From: JACVRW01 sp963739095
Lineage (GTDB): Bacteria; Actinomycetota; Thermoleophilia; Solirubrobacterales; Thermoleophilaceae
Direction: 5' to 3'
Length of the DNA: 64,000 nucleotides
NCBI GenBank assembly: GCA_963739095.1
Contig: CAVTZF010000001.1
Location: forward strand, 186,001-250,000
The translations under genes and the position numbers were made by a program. The notes below the pieces were generated by a model. That model had not been told where the DNA came from. It saw only the letters and a list, made by a program, of their open reading frames with translations, and ran no database searches. Numbering within the stretch: the stretch's first letter is position 1; every line of letters starts with the position of its first letter. Of this stretch, positions 8,041 through 16,782 are shown piece by piece.

Positions 8041-9663
8041 GTGTCCGCGAGCAGGGCGCGCTCTCATGACCCCTTCGCCGGGCACCCCTCGGCGTCGCGG
8101 CGGAGCGTCTGCAGCCTGCTCGACGGCTGGGCCGAGCAGGGGCCCCGGGCGGCGGTGCTCTCGTTCCCGGCGTCCGAGTCGTCCTACGCCGAGCTGCGCG
8201 AGTCCTCGCTCGAGGCCGCCCGGCGCCTGCGCGCAGCCGGGGTCGGGGCGGGCGACCGCGTCGCCATCCTGCTGCGCGAGGCGAGCGAGCCGTACGTGGC
8301 ATACGGGCTGGGGGCGATGCGCCTGGGCGCGATCTGCGTTCCGGTCAACGCCCGCAACAAGACCCATGAGCTCGCCTACGTGCTCGGCCACGCCGAGCCG
8401 CGGGTGCTCCTGACCGAGCCGGCCTTCGAGGGGCTCATCGAGTCGGCCGGCCTGCCCGGCGGCTGCCAGGCCGTCGTGATCGGCGAGGAGGGCGAGTTCG
8501 CCGCCGCCGGCGCCGGTGTGCCGGCGGCGGAGGTCGACGAGCTGGAGGAGGGCGTGGGGCGCGACGACCCGGCGCTCCTCCTCTACACGTCCGGCACGAC
8601 CGCCAACCCCAAGGGCTGCCTCCACACCCACGCCAGCCTGCTGGCGGAGGGCGAGAACTGCTCCGGCCGCATCGGCCTCGGCGCCGGCGAGCGCTTCTGG
8701 ACGCCGCTTGCGATGTTCCACGTGGGCGGTTGGCAGGTGCTGATGAGCGCCATCACGCGCGGCGCATGCGCGAGCCACGTCGGCTTCTTCGAGGCAGGGA
8801 CCGCGCTCGACCAGCTCGAACGGGAGCGCTGCACCCACGCCTTCCCGGCGTTCGAGCTGATCTGGCTGGGCGTGCTCGAGCACCCGCGCTTCCCGGAGGC
8901 GGACCTGAGCGCGCTGCGGGTCGTGATCAACGTCGGCGTGCCCGAGCGCATGCGCAGGATGCAGGAGCTGCTCCCGCACGTCTCGCAGGTGTCGTGCCTG
9001 GGGATGACCGAGTCGTGCGGCTCGCTCTGCATAGGGGAGGGCACCGACTCGCTGCACTCGCGGACGCACACGTCCGGGCATCTGCTGCCCGGGATGGAGG
9101 TGCGCGTGATCGACCCGGACACGCGCGAGGAGCGCCCCGCCGGGCTGCCGGGCGAGATGCTGTTCCGCGGCGTCACGGCCTTCGCCGGCTACTACCGCGA
9201 TCCGGACACGACCGCGGCGGTCGTCGACGAGGACGGCTGGGTCAGCACGGGCGACCTCGTGCGGCGCGAGGAGGATGGCACGATCGGCTTCGTCAGCCGG
9301 CTCAAGGACATGCTCAAGGTGGGCGGCGAGAACGTCTCGGCCGCCGAGATCGAGGGCTACCTGATCACCCATCCCGAGGTGTCGGTGGCGGCCGTGGTGG
9401 GGGCGCCAGATGCCCGCTACGGCGAGGTGCCGGCCGCCTTCGTGCAGCTCCATGGCCGGGCGAGCCTCGACGAGCAGGAGCTGATCGACTACTGCATCGG
9501 CAGCATCGCGACCTACAAGGTCCCGCGCTACATCCGCTTCGTCGACGAGTTCCCCGCTACGGCGACGGCGAAGATCCAGAAGTTCGTCCTGCGCGGGCGG
9601 ATCGAGTCTGAGCTGCAGGAGCGCGGGATCAGCGAGGCGCCGAAGCTCGCCTCGAGACCTTGA
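8041..9663 (+). CDS. AMP-dependent acyl-CoA ligase
   Basis: A 540-residue ANL enzyme with P-loop YTSGTTANPKGC near residue 182, GMTES near 321, STGDL near 402 and the LKDMLKVGGENVSAAEIEGY hinge near 422. The C-terminal catalytic lysine lies in ATAKIQKF. It is a close paralogue of the ligases at 23257 and 42705, which share the GCL.TH segment and the KIQKF/KIKKF end. GTG start, 13 bases after dodecin. The likely role is CoA activation of a pathway acid. The acid is unknown. Confidence 0.93.
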   Translation: MSASRARSHDPFAGHPSASRRSVCSLLDGWAEQGPRAAVLSFPASESSYAELRESSLEAARRLRAAGVGAGDRVAILLREASEPYVAYGLGAMRLGAICVPVNARNKTHELAYVLGHAEPRVLLTEPAFEGLIESAGLPGGCQAVVIGEEGEFAAAGAGVPAAEVDELEEGVGRDDPALLLYTSGTTANPKGCLHTHASLLAEGENCSGRIGLGAGERFWTPLAMFHVGGWQVLMSAITRGACASHVGFFEAGTALDQLERERCTHAFPAFELIWLGVLEHPRFPEADLSALRVVINVGVPERMRRMQELLPHVSQVSCLGMTESCGSLCIGEGTDSLHSRTHTSGHLLPGMEVRVIDPDTREERPAGLPGEMLFRGVTAFAGYYRDPDTTAAVVDEDGWVSTGDLVRREEDGTIGFVSRLKDMLKVGGENVSAAEIEGYLITHPEVSVAAVVGAPDARYGEVPAAFVQLHGRASLDEQELIDYCIGSIATYKVPRYIRFVDEFPATATAKIQKFVLRGRIESELQERGISEAPKLASRP

Positions 9664-9681
9664 CCAGAGAGGAGTGCCCCC

Positions 9682-10515
9682 GTGAGTGACGATCTGCTCC
9701 GCCTCCAGCCCGCATTCGAGCGTGCCCTGGTGACGGGCGCGGGGACGGGGCTCGGGCGCGGGATCACGCTGGCGCTCGCCGGCGCCGGCGTCGACGTCGT
9801 GGTGATGGGCCGGCGCGCGGAGCTCCTCGAGGAGACGCGCGAGCTGGCCTCGGGCCTGCCCGGCAACGTGCGGGTCGAGCCGGGAAGCGTGCGCGACGAG
9901 GAGGACGTCGAGCGCGTGTTCTCCGCAGCCGAGGAGGACGGCCCGCTGCCAATGCTCGTGCACGCGGCCGCCGGTGCGTTCCTCTCGTACGCCGAGGACA
10001 TCTCGCCCAACGGCTTCCGCGCAGTCGTCGACACGGGCCTCAACGGGGCGTTCCTCGTGCTGCGGCGCTGGGCCCGCCCGCTGATCGACGCCGGCAGCCC
10101 GGGTGTCGCAACCTGCGTGTCGAGCGCGCTCGGCGCCCGCGAGGTCCCGGGCGCCGCCCACTCGAGCGCCGCCAAGGCCGGCCTCGAGGCCCTCACCCGC
10201 TCGCTCGCCGTCGAATGGGGCCGCTACGGCCTGCGCATCAACATCGTGGCGCCGGGCGCGGTCTCGACCGAGGGCGCCGACGCCGGCATGTGGTCGGACG
10301 ACGTCGTCCGCGAGCGCGCCCAGAGCGCGATACCGCTCGGGCGCTTCGGGACGATCGACGAGGTCGTGGCGGCCACGCTCTTCCTGCTGAGCCGCCAGGG
10401 CGCCTACATCACGGGCAGCTCGATCGTCGTCGACGGCGGCTGGCATCTGGGCGACTGGCCGTTCATGGTGCCGCCCACCGGAGCGGAGGCCGGGACCGAG
10501 GCGGGAGCACGCTGA
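9682..10515 (+). CDS. SDR, 2,4-dienoyl-CoA reductase-like
   Basis: The NAD(P) site is VTGAGTGLGRGI. In place of the SDR Tyr-x-x-x-Lys it has S-S-A-A-K (HSSAAKAGLEALTRSLAVEW), and it carries HAAAG where classical enzymes have NNAG. Both features match the eukaryote-type 2,4-dienoyl-CoA reductases (DECR1, with PSASAKAG and an EWGKYGMR stretch, here EWGRYGLR). The likely reaction is NADPH-dependent reduction of a dienoyl-CoA to an enoyl-CoA, which suggests unsaturated acyl-CoA intermediates. GTG start. It sits between two acyl-CoA ligases. The alternative is a degenerate 3-oxoacyl reductase. Confidence 0.78.
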   Translation: MSDDLLRLQPAFERALVTGAGTGLGRGITLALAGAGVDVVVMGRRAELLEETRELASGLPGNVRVEPGSVRDEEDVERVFSAAEEDGPLPMLVHAAAGAFLSYAEDISPNGFRAVVDTGLNGAFLVLRRWARPLIDAGSPGVATCVSSALGAREVPGAAHSSAAKAGLEALTRSLAVEWGRYGLRINIVAPGAVSTEGADAGMWSDDVVRERAQSAIPLGRFGTIDEVVAATLFLLSRQGAYITGSSIVVDGGWHLGDWPFMVPPTGAEAGTEAGAR

Positions 10516-10517
10516 CC

Positions 10518-12152
10518 GTGGACGAGCTGCTCCAGGGCAAGGGCGCCCAGCTGGGCCCCATCGCCACCCGCTTCCCGCTCGAGCAGCGGACGATGCTGCA
10601 CGTGCTGGACGCGCAGGCGCGCGAGCGGCCCGACTCCACCTGGCTCGTCTTCGACGGGGCCGAGCGGCTCACGTTCGGCGAGGCGCAGGTGCTCGCCCAC
10701 CGCTTCGGCAACGCGCTGCTCGAGGAGCTCGGCGGCCCCTGCCACGTCGGCCTCTACCTGCGCAACCAGGTCGAGTTCTTCCCCGTCTTCTACGGGGCGC
10801 TGGCGGCCGGCGGCGTGGCGGTGCCGCTCAACGCGGACGCGCGCGGTCCGCTCCTCGAGCGCGTGATCATCAAGTCCGACGCGCGCGTCCTCGTTGCGCG
10901 TGCCGACCTGCTCGCGACTCTGGCGGCGCTCGACACGCTCGGGCAGGTGGAGCTCGTGCTTGTCGCGGGGCCGGCGGACGAGCTGCCCGCGACGGTCTGC
11001 GGCGCGCGCGTCGTCCCGCTGTCCGCCTGGCTCGAGGGACGCAGCAGCGACCCCCCGGCGGAGCTGCCGGACAGCTCGGCCACGGCCCTGATCCAGTTCA
11101 CGTCCGGCACGACCGGCTCCGCCAAGGGCGTCGTCTACCCGCACCACTTCCTCTTCCTCTACTCCGCCAACATCGCCGACGCCCAGGGCCACGGCGCCGA
11201 CGACGTGCTGTCTTCGCCGCTGCCCGCCTACCACGTCGCGGCGCTTCACATCATCGCCAACGCGGCGCTGCACGCCGGCTGCCTCGCCCACCTGAAGAGC
11301 CGCTTCGCGGCGCGCAGCTACTGGTCCCAGATCGCCGAGGACGAGGCCACCTGGACGATCCTGCTGGGCCCGATCGCGGCGATCCTGCTGAAGACCTCGG
11401 AGAGCGCGCCGCCGCATCGCCTGAAGGCGATGTTCTGCGTGCCGTTCCCGCCGGACGGCGATGAGTTCGAGAGCCGCTTCGCCGTCAAGCTGCTCTGGCA
11501 GGGCTACGGCATGACCGAGATCTATCCGCACCCCATGCCGAGCGTGCTCGAGGAGGGGCTGCCCAAGGACACGATCGGGCATCCCGCCTCGTGGTTCGAC
11601 TACGGCGTCGTCGACGAGAACGACCGCATGCTGCCGCCCGGCGAGGTTGGGGAGCTCGTCTACCGGCCGCGGCTCCCGCACTCGATGGCGCGCGAGTACT
11701 ACAAGGACGCGGAGGCGACCGTCATCGCCTTCCGCAACTTCATGTTCCACACGGGCGACCTCGGCTATCGCGACGAGGAGGGGCGCCTGCACTACGCCGG
11801 CCGGCGCCAGGACCGGATCCGGCGCCGCGGTGAGAACGTGTCGGCCGCCGAGCTCGAGTTCATCGCGCTCGGGCACCCGGACGTGCTCGAGGCGGCGGCG
11901 TTCGGCGTGCCGGGCGAGCTCGGCGAGCACGAGATCAAGCTCGACGTTGTGGCCGCTGAGGGGCGTGAGCTCGACCTGGGCGCCTACCACGACTGGCTCG
12001 AGGAGCGCCTGCCGCGCTACATGGTGCCGCGCTACCTCGAGCTGCGCCCGTCGTTCCCGAAGACGCCGAGCGAGCGGATCGAGAAGTACAAGCTGATGCA
12101 GGAGGGCGTGGAGCGGTCGGCCGTGAGGGAGTTCGAGCCCGCGCGGCGCTGA
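10518..12152 (+). CDS. AMP-dependent acyl-CoA ligase, CaiC-like
   Basis: The GTG at 10518, two bases after the previous stop, fits the ligase N-terminus; the frame stays open further upstream only inside the SDR gene. The protein is 544 residues with P-loop FTSGTTGSAKGV near 196, GYGMTEIYPHP near 333, HTGDLGYRDEEG near 410 and RRQDRIRRRGENVSAAELE near 430. It lacks the LKDMLKVGGENV hinge of the trio and looks more like crotonobetaine/carnitine-CoA ligases. The C-terminal lysine is in the PSERIEKYK segment. Its acid is unknown. Confidence 0.9.
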   Translation: MDELLQGKGAQLGPIATRFPLEQRTMLHVLDAQARERPDSTWLVFDGAERLTFGEAQVLAHRFGNALLEELGGPCHVGLYLRNQVEFFPVFYGALAAGGVAVPLNADARGPLLERVIIKSDARVLVARADLLATLAALDTLGQVELVLVAGPADELPATVCGARVVPLSAWLEGRSSDPPAELPDSSATALIQFTSGTTGSAKGVVYPHHFLFLYSANIADAQGHGADDVLSSPLPAYHVAALHIIANAALHAGCLAHLKSRFAARSYWSQIAEDEATWTILLGPIAAILLKTSESAPPHRLKAMFCVPFPPDGDEFESRFAVKLLWQGYGMTEIYPHPMPSVLEEGLPKDTIGHPASWFDYGVVDENDRMLPPGEVGELVYRPRLPHSMAREYYKDAEATVIAFRNFMFHTGDLGYRDEEGRLHYAGRRQDRIRRRGENVSAAELEFIALGHPDVLEAAAFGVPGELGEHEIKLDVVAAEGRELDLGAYHDWLEERLPRYMVPRYLELRPSFPKTPSERIEKYKLMQEGVERSAVREFEPARR

Positions 12153-12156
12153 GGCC

Positions 12157-14001
12157 GTGGCTCCCGATGCGTATCCGCCGATCGCCGACTACGCGCTCCT
12201 GAGCGACTGCCACTCGGCGGCGCTCGTTTCGCTCGACGGCTCGATCGACTGGTGCTGCTTCGACCGCTTCGACGCCCGGCCCGTCTTCGCCCGCCTGCTG
12301 GACCGTTCCCGCGGCGGTCACTTTCGCATCGCTCCCCGAGGCCCCCACCGGGTCGAGCGGCGCTACCTACCGGGGACGAACGTGCTCGAGACGCGCTTCG
12401 AGACGGACAGCGGCGTGCTCGTGCTCACCGACTGCCTGGCGGTCCACGAGCGCGCCCACCGGGACGCCGTCGACCCCTACCGGCAGCTGATCCGGCTCCT
12501 GCGCTGCGAGGAGGGCGAGGTCAGCGTCGAGCTCGAGCTCGAGCCCCGCTTCGATTACGGGCTCACCACCCCCGGCGTGCGCAGCCTGAGCGAGCAGCTG
12601 GCGGTGGTGATCGGCGGAGCCGACGCGCTCGTCGTCCAGTCGGACCTCGGCATCCACCGCGAGGGTCGCGGAGCGCGCACGCTCTGCGCCGGCGACAGCG
12701 CCCACGCGGTCGTGACGTACGCCCGGCCGCACCAGGTGCGAGCCGAGCTGCTGTCGCCCGCGAGGATCGCCCGCCGGTTGAACGCGACGCTCCGCTTCTG
12801 GCGCGAGTGGTCTGGCCGCTGCACCTACGACGGGCCCTACCGGGAGCAGGTCCTGCGGAGCGCGCTGGTGCTGAAGGGCCTGACGAACGCTCCCACCGGC
12901 GCCCTGGTCGCGGCCCCCACCACCTCGCTCCCGGAGGAGATCGGCGGGGTGCGCAACTGGGACTACCGCTACACCTGGCTGCGCGACTCCGCCTTCATCC
13001 TGTACGCCCTCAACACGCTCGGCTACACGGACGAGGCGCGGGCCTTCATCCGCTGGCTCGAGCGCACGGTCGCCGGCCGCGCGGAGCACCTGCAGGTGAT
13101 GTACGGGGTCGGCGGCGAGCGCATGCTCCCGGAGGTCGAGCTGCACGAGCTGGAGGGCTACCGCGGCTCGCGCCCGGTGCGCATCGGGAACGCCGCCGCA
13201 GGCCAGTTCCAGCTCGACATCTACGGCGAGGTCGTGGACACGATCTGGCTCTACCACCGATACGGCGGCAGGATCGGTCGCGTCGGCTGGGAGCAGCTGG
13301 TCGACCTCGTCGACCACGTGGCGGAGCGCTGGACCGAGCCGGACGACGGCATCTGGGAGGTTCGCGGGGAGCGCCGCCACTTCGTGTACTCGAAGGTCAT
13401 GGCCTGGGTCGCGGTCGACCGAGCCATCCGGCTCTCGCGGCGGCTCGAGATGCCCTGCCCGCTGGAGCGCTGGAAGGCGCTCCGGCAGGCGATGCGCGAG
13501 CGCATCGAGCGCGAGGGCGTCGACCCCGCCAGCGGGGCGTTCGTGCAGTCGTTCGGAAGCGACGCCGTGGACGCGTCGGCGCTGCTGATCCCCGAGGTCG
13601 GCTTCGTGCCGCGAGACGATCCGCGTGTGCGCGCGACCGTTGACCGGATCGAGCGCGAACTGTGCCGGGACGGCTTCGTCTACCGCTACCGCGACACCGA
13701 CGACGGCCTGCCGGGCACCGAGGGAGCTTTCCTGATCTGCTCGTTCTGGCTCGTCGACAACCTCGTGTTCTCGGGCCGGCGCGAGCAGGCCCGCGAGCTG
13801 TTCGAGCGGCTGATCGCGCACGCGAACGACCTGGGGCTGCTCGCCGAGCAGTTCGATCCGGTGGCGGGCGAGCAGCTCGGGAACTTCCCGCAGGCCTTCA
13901 GCCACATGGGGCTGATCAACTCCGCGATCCAGCTCGCCCGCCCGGACGAGGCGCCGCCGCCGGTCGCCGGCGGCGCCATGGCGGGGTCGACGCTCGCATG
14001 A
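12157..14001 (+). CDS. Glycoside hydrolase family 15 (glucoamylase/trehalase-like)
   Basis: The N-terminal beta-sandwich opens with PIADYALLSDCHSAALVS and GSIDWCC, followed by an alpha6/alpha6 barrel with NWDYRYTWLRDSAF. Candidate catalytic glutamates are Glu401 (IWEVRG) and Glu564 (LLAEQFDP). Such actinobacterial GH15 enzymes cleave alpha-glucosidic bonds or trehalose; there is no signal peptide, so it acts in the cytoplasm. GTG start four bases after a ligase, and its stop overlaps the next gene (ATGA). A sugar hydrolase coupled inside an acyl-CoA operon is odd. It may release a sugar from a glycosidic substrate or may be an insertion into the operon. Confidence 0.9.
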   Translation: MAPDAYPPIADYALLSDCHSAALVSLDGSIDWCCFDRFDARPVFARLLDRSRGGHFRIAPRGPHRVERRYLPGTNVLETRFETDSGVLVLTDCLAVHERAHRDAVDPYRQLIRLLRCEEGEVSVELELEPRFDYGLTTPGVRSLSEQLAVVIGGADALVVQSDLGIHREGRGARTLCAGDSAHAVVTYARPHQVRAELLSPARIARRLNATLRFWREWSGRCTYDGPYREQVLRSALVLKGLTNAPTGALVAAPTTSLPEEIGGVRNWDYRYTWLRDSAFILYALNTLGYTDEARAFIRWLERTVAGRAEHLQVMYGVGGERMLPEVELHELEGYRGSRPVRIGNAAAGQFQLDIYGEVVDTIWLYHRYGGRIGRVGWEQLVDLVDHVAERWTEPDDGIWEVRGERRHFVYSKVMAWVAVDRAIRLSRRLEMPCPLERWKALRQAMRERIEREGVDPASGAFVQSFGSDAVDASALLIPEVGFVPRDDPRVRATVDRIERELCRDGFVYRYRDTDDGLPGTEGAFLICSFWLVDNLVFSGRREQARELFERLIAHANDLGLLAEQFDPVAGEQLGNFPQAFSHMGLINSAIQLARPDEAPPPVAGGAMAGSTLA

Positions 14002-15080
14002 GGGTCGGCTACCTCCTGGACGCCAACCACCGGGAGCCGGGCGCCGCGCCCCCGAGCCCGGCCGAGGTGGCGAGCTCGCTGGACGCCCTGATCGAGGAGG
14101 CGGCGCTTGCGGAGCGAGCGGGCTTCCACTCGGTGGCCGTGCCGGACCGCCACCGCGCGCTCGAGTGCCGCTTCCCCGGGCCCGAGCAGCTGCTGACGCT
14201 CGTCGCGCGTGAGACCGAGCGCGTGGCGATCGGGACCTTCACCTTCGTCGGCACGCTCGTCCACCCGATGAAGGCTGCGGAGCAGTTCGCCGTGATCGAC
14301 AACCTCTCGCGCGGGCGGCTCTTCACGACGGTCTCACGCGGCTTCCTGCCCGCGTTCTGGGGCCAGTTCGGCATACCGGAGGAGCGCATGCTGGGCCGCT
14401 TCCAGGAGACGATCCGGATCTGGCGGCGCGCCTTCGAGGGGGAGCGCTTCGACTACGACGGCGATCACTGGCAGGTGCGCTCGGGCATGCTCGCCCCGGC
14501 GCCCTACCAGCCCGGCGGCTGGCCGCTGTGGGGTGGCGGCAACGCCTCGCCGGCCGCGGCGCGGCGCTCCGCGGAGTACGCCGAGACCTGGACCTCCGAT
14601 CCGCTCCCGATGACCGACGCGGTCTGGAACGAGCGCGCCGGCGCCTACCGCGAGCGGGCGCGCGAGCTGGGCAAGCGGCCGTTCGTGGTCGTGATGCGCG
14701 ACGGCTGGGTGGCGGACAGCTTCGAGGAGGCCGCGCGGGAGTTCGGCGAGCACTTCGCCACGGTGGCCCGCTTCTACTTCCGCAAGGGCCAGTTCGCCGG
14801 CCATCCCGAGTTCGCCTCCGAGGCGGACCTCACGCCTGAGCGGCTCGCTCCGCATCTCGTGATGGGAACGCCGGAGCAGTGCCTCGAGCGGCTCGAGCGC
14901 CTCCACGAGGAGCGCGGGGTCGACTACGTGATGCTGTGCTGCCGGCTGACGACCGGGCCCTCCTTCGAGGCCACGCGCGAGCAGATCCTGCGCATGGGCG
15001 AGGAGGTCGTCCAGCCGCTGCACGCGCGCCACCCGGCGCCCGACCACCCCGCGATACCGAGCGGCTGCAGCGCGGGCTAG
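13998..15080 (+). CDS. Luciferase-like (LLM) flavin/F420-dependent oxidoreductase
   Basis: The protein begins MRVGYLLDAN and has 360 residues. It shows the LLM TIM-barrel pattern with RVAIGTFTFVGTLVHPMKAAEQ near residue 75, RGFLPAFWGQFGIPEERMLG near 115, the GGWPLWGGGNASP strand near 173 and VVMRDGWVADS near 233. The ATG overlaps the GH15 stop. It is a paralogue of the protein at 45132, with the same TTVSRGF and GGWPLWGGGNA segments. Members oxidise alkanals, ketones, alcohols or sulfonates with FMN or F420. It closes the operon and shares a four-base CTAG with the convergent gene's stop. Confidence 0.88.
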   Translation: MRVGYLLDANHREPGAAPPSPAEVASSLDALIEEAALAERAGFHSVAVPDRHRALECRFPGPEQLLTLVARETERVAIGTFTFVGTLVHPMKAAEQFAVIDNLSRGRLFTTVSRGFLPAFWGQFGIPEERMLGRFQETIRIWRRAFEGERFDYDGDHWQVRSGMLAPAPYQPGGWPLWGGGNASPAAARRSAEYAETWTSDPLPMTDAVWNERAGAYRERARELGKRPFVVVMRDGWVADSFEEAAREFGEHFATVARFYFRKGQFAGHPEFASEADLTPERLAPHLVMGTPEQCLERLERLHEERGVDYVMLCCRLTTGPSFEATREQILRMGEEVVQPLHARHPAPDHPAIPSGCSAG

Positions 15081-16211
15081 CTCGCCGCGGCCGGCTCGGT
15101 CTCGAGCAGCTCGCGCACGGTCTTCATCGCCTTGAAGGAGTACAGCGACTGCGACGGGTCGGCGAACGGCGTGATGTTCCAGAGCACGACGTCGCGCAGG
15201 CCGGCCTCCGCATAGGTGCGGATCTGGTCGGCGATTCGCTCGGGCGTGCCCGAGAGGGTGAGCTCGCGCACGATCCCGCCGGGGATGTGGGAGATGATGC
15301 GTTCGCACTCCGCCCGCGTGACGGTGGTCGGCATGAACGAGTGGAAGCCGGTGCCGCCCTCGAACGGCGAGCTCGACCCGTGGCGCTCGTACATCTCGGG
15401 CGAGAGGTCGACGGCCGCGAACAGGAGGCGCGCCAGCGGCGCCTCGTACATCTGCTCGAGCGTCTCCTCGTCGGGTGCGCAGATGACGTACGCGAGCATC
15501 GACGGTGTGATCGCGTCGGGATCGCGACCGGCCGCCTCGGCGCTCTCGCGGATCGCCCCGAGCTTCTCGGCGTAGCTCTCGGGCGGCATGTTGGTCGGCA
15601 GCCAGCCGTCGGCCAGGCGGCCCGTGATGCGCAGCATGCGCGGCCCGTGCGCCGCGAGCCAGATCGGCGGCGTCCGGCCCTCGTACGGGATCGAGGCCGA
15701 TCACCGCGTTCTCGAGCCGGAAGAACTTGCCCTCGAAGCTGACCGGGCCGTCCGCCTCCCAGAGCAGGCGCAGGACCTTGATCGCCTCCTCGAGGCGGCC
15801 GACGGGCTTCTCCCACTCGAGCCCGTAGGGGGTCACGTTCATGCGCTCACCTGAGCCGAGCCCGAGGATCGAGCGCCCGCGGGCGAGGTGGTCGACGGTC
15901 AGCGACTCCTGGGCCAGCATCGCGGGGTGGCGGTGGATGGTGTCCGTCACGCACACGCCCACGCGGATCCGCTCGGTGGCCGCTCCGGCGGCGCCCATCA
16001 TGACGAGCGGGTCGAAGAACAGATGCGGGTTGGGCTGGAACGCGGCCAGCTCCGTGAAGTCCTCGTTCCAGACTGCGTCCGGCACCCAGCCCATGAGGTG
16101 CCAGGGCCACCAGATCGTGTCGAAGCCGTCGGCCTCGGCCTGCTGGGCGAACTCGATGGCCTTCGAGGCCGGAGGCATGATGCGCCCCGGAGCGCCGAGG
16201 GTGACTCGCAC
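15077..16211 (-). pseudogene. LLM F420-dependent oxidoreductase, frameshifted
   Basis: Starting at a GTG at 16211 (MRVTLGAPGRIMPP), the frame gives a normal LLM N-terminal half through LENAVIGLDP and then loses similarity. The C-terminal half resumes in another frame as YEGRTPPIWLAAHGPRMLR and runs to a TAG at 15077. One extra base in the cggg at 15686-15689 explains the break. Repaired, the protein would be about 378 residues, the normal length for the phthiodiolone-ketoreductase/F420 LLM group. Either it is a recent disruption or a sequencing error. It diverges from the VOC gene across an operator copy. Confidence 0.8.
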
Positions 16212-16230
16212 GGCCGTATCCTATCCAACA

Positions 16231-16244
16231 ACCATTTGATTGGG
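16231..16244. promoter_or_regulatory. TetR-type operator copy 4 (degenerate)
   Basis: ACCATTTGATTGGG keeps seven of ten fixed positions. It lies between the divergent LLM and VOC genes, six bases before the VOC TTG start. Confidence 0.55.
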
Positions 16245-16249
16245 GACCG

Positions 16250-16756
16250 TTGATCGTCGCGCAACATCACCAGGGCCTGATGGTGGGCGACCTCGAGCGC
16301 GCCCTCCGCTTCTACGAGGACGCCTTCGGCGGCTCACCGCTGACGCTGCCGGTCGTGCTCGAGGGACGGGCGGCGGAGGCGGTGATGGACGGGCCGCCCG
16401 GCACGCGCTACTCGATGTGCCTGATCCGGATCGGGGCCGCCACGGTCGAGCTGTTCAGCTTCCACGGCGACTCACGCCCGGCGTGGGCGCGGGGCGCCCA
16501 GGGGCGCCTGCCGCACTTCGGCCTGCAGGTGGACGACGTCGAGGCGGCGCTCGAGCGGGTGGAGCGCGCGGGCGGCCGGCGGCTGTTCGAGCGGGTCGAG
16601 CGCTGGGGTCGCGCGCAGGTGGTCTACGTCGCCGATCCGGACGGGAACGTGATCGAGTTGCTGGACGCGCCGGTCGAGACGATCGCCGAGGAGGCGATCC
16701 GGATGTTCCCCGCCGCGGAGCCCGTCCCGCCAACCAATCGCTCGGTAGAGGAATAA
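16250..16756 (+). CDS. VOC-family (glyoxalase/dioxygenase fold) protein
   Basis: The protein has 168 residues with two beta-alpha-beta-beta-beta modules: QHHQGLMVGDLERALRFYED at the start and LPHFGLQVDDVEAAL in the middle. Candidate metal ligands are His6/His7, His89 and Glu136 (DPDGNVIELLD). The TTG start is needed to include the first metal-ligand strand. It lies six bases after an operator copy, so the mRNA may be leaderless or nearly so. It may be a methylmalonyl-CoA epimerase-like isomerase or an extradiol-type enzyme; the sequence does not decide. Its last codons overlap the next operator copy. Confidence 0.8.
   Translation: MIVAQHHQGLMVGDLERALRFYEDAFGGSPLTLPVVLEGRAAEAVMDGPPGTRYSMCLIRIGAATVELFSFHGDSRPAWARGAQGRLPHFGLQVDDVEAALERVERAGGRRLFERVERWGRAQVVYVADPDGNVIELLDAPVETIAEEAIRMFPAAEPVPPTNRSVEE
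16733..16746. promoter_or_regulatory. TetR-type operator copy 5, inside the VOC 3' end
   Basis: ACCAATCGCTCGGT matches all ten fixed positions. It lies within the last codons of the VOC gene, 36 bases before the enoyl-CoA hydratase ATG, and runs into TAGAGG. Confidence 0.78.
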
Positions 16757-16782
16757 CCGCGAAAGCGTTATTGTCGTCGCCC

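Noticed and set aside
15077..15080. Palindromic CTAG shared by both stops of the convergent LLM genes, and a similar overlap at 25411-25414
   Set aside because: Noted as compact gene packing; no regulatory meaning can be supported.
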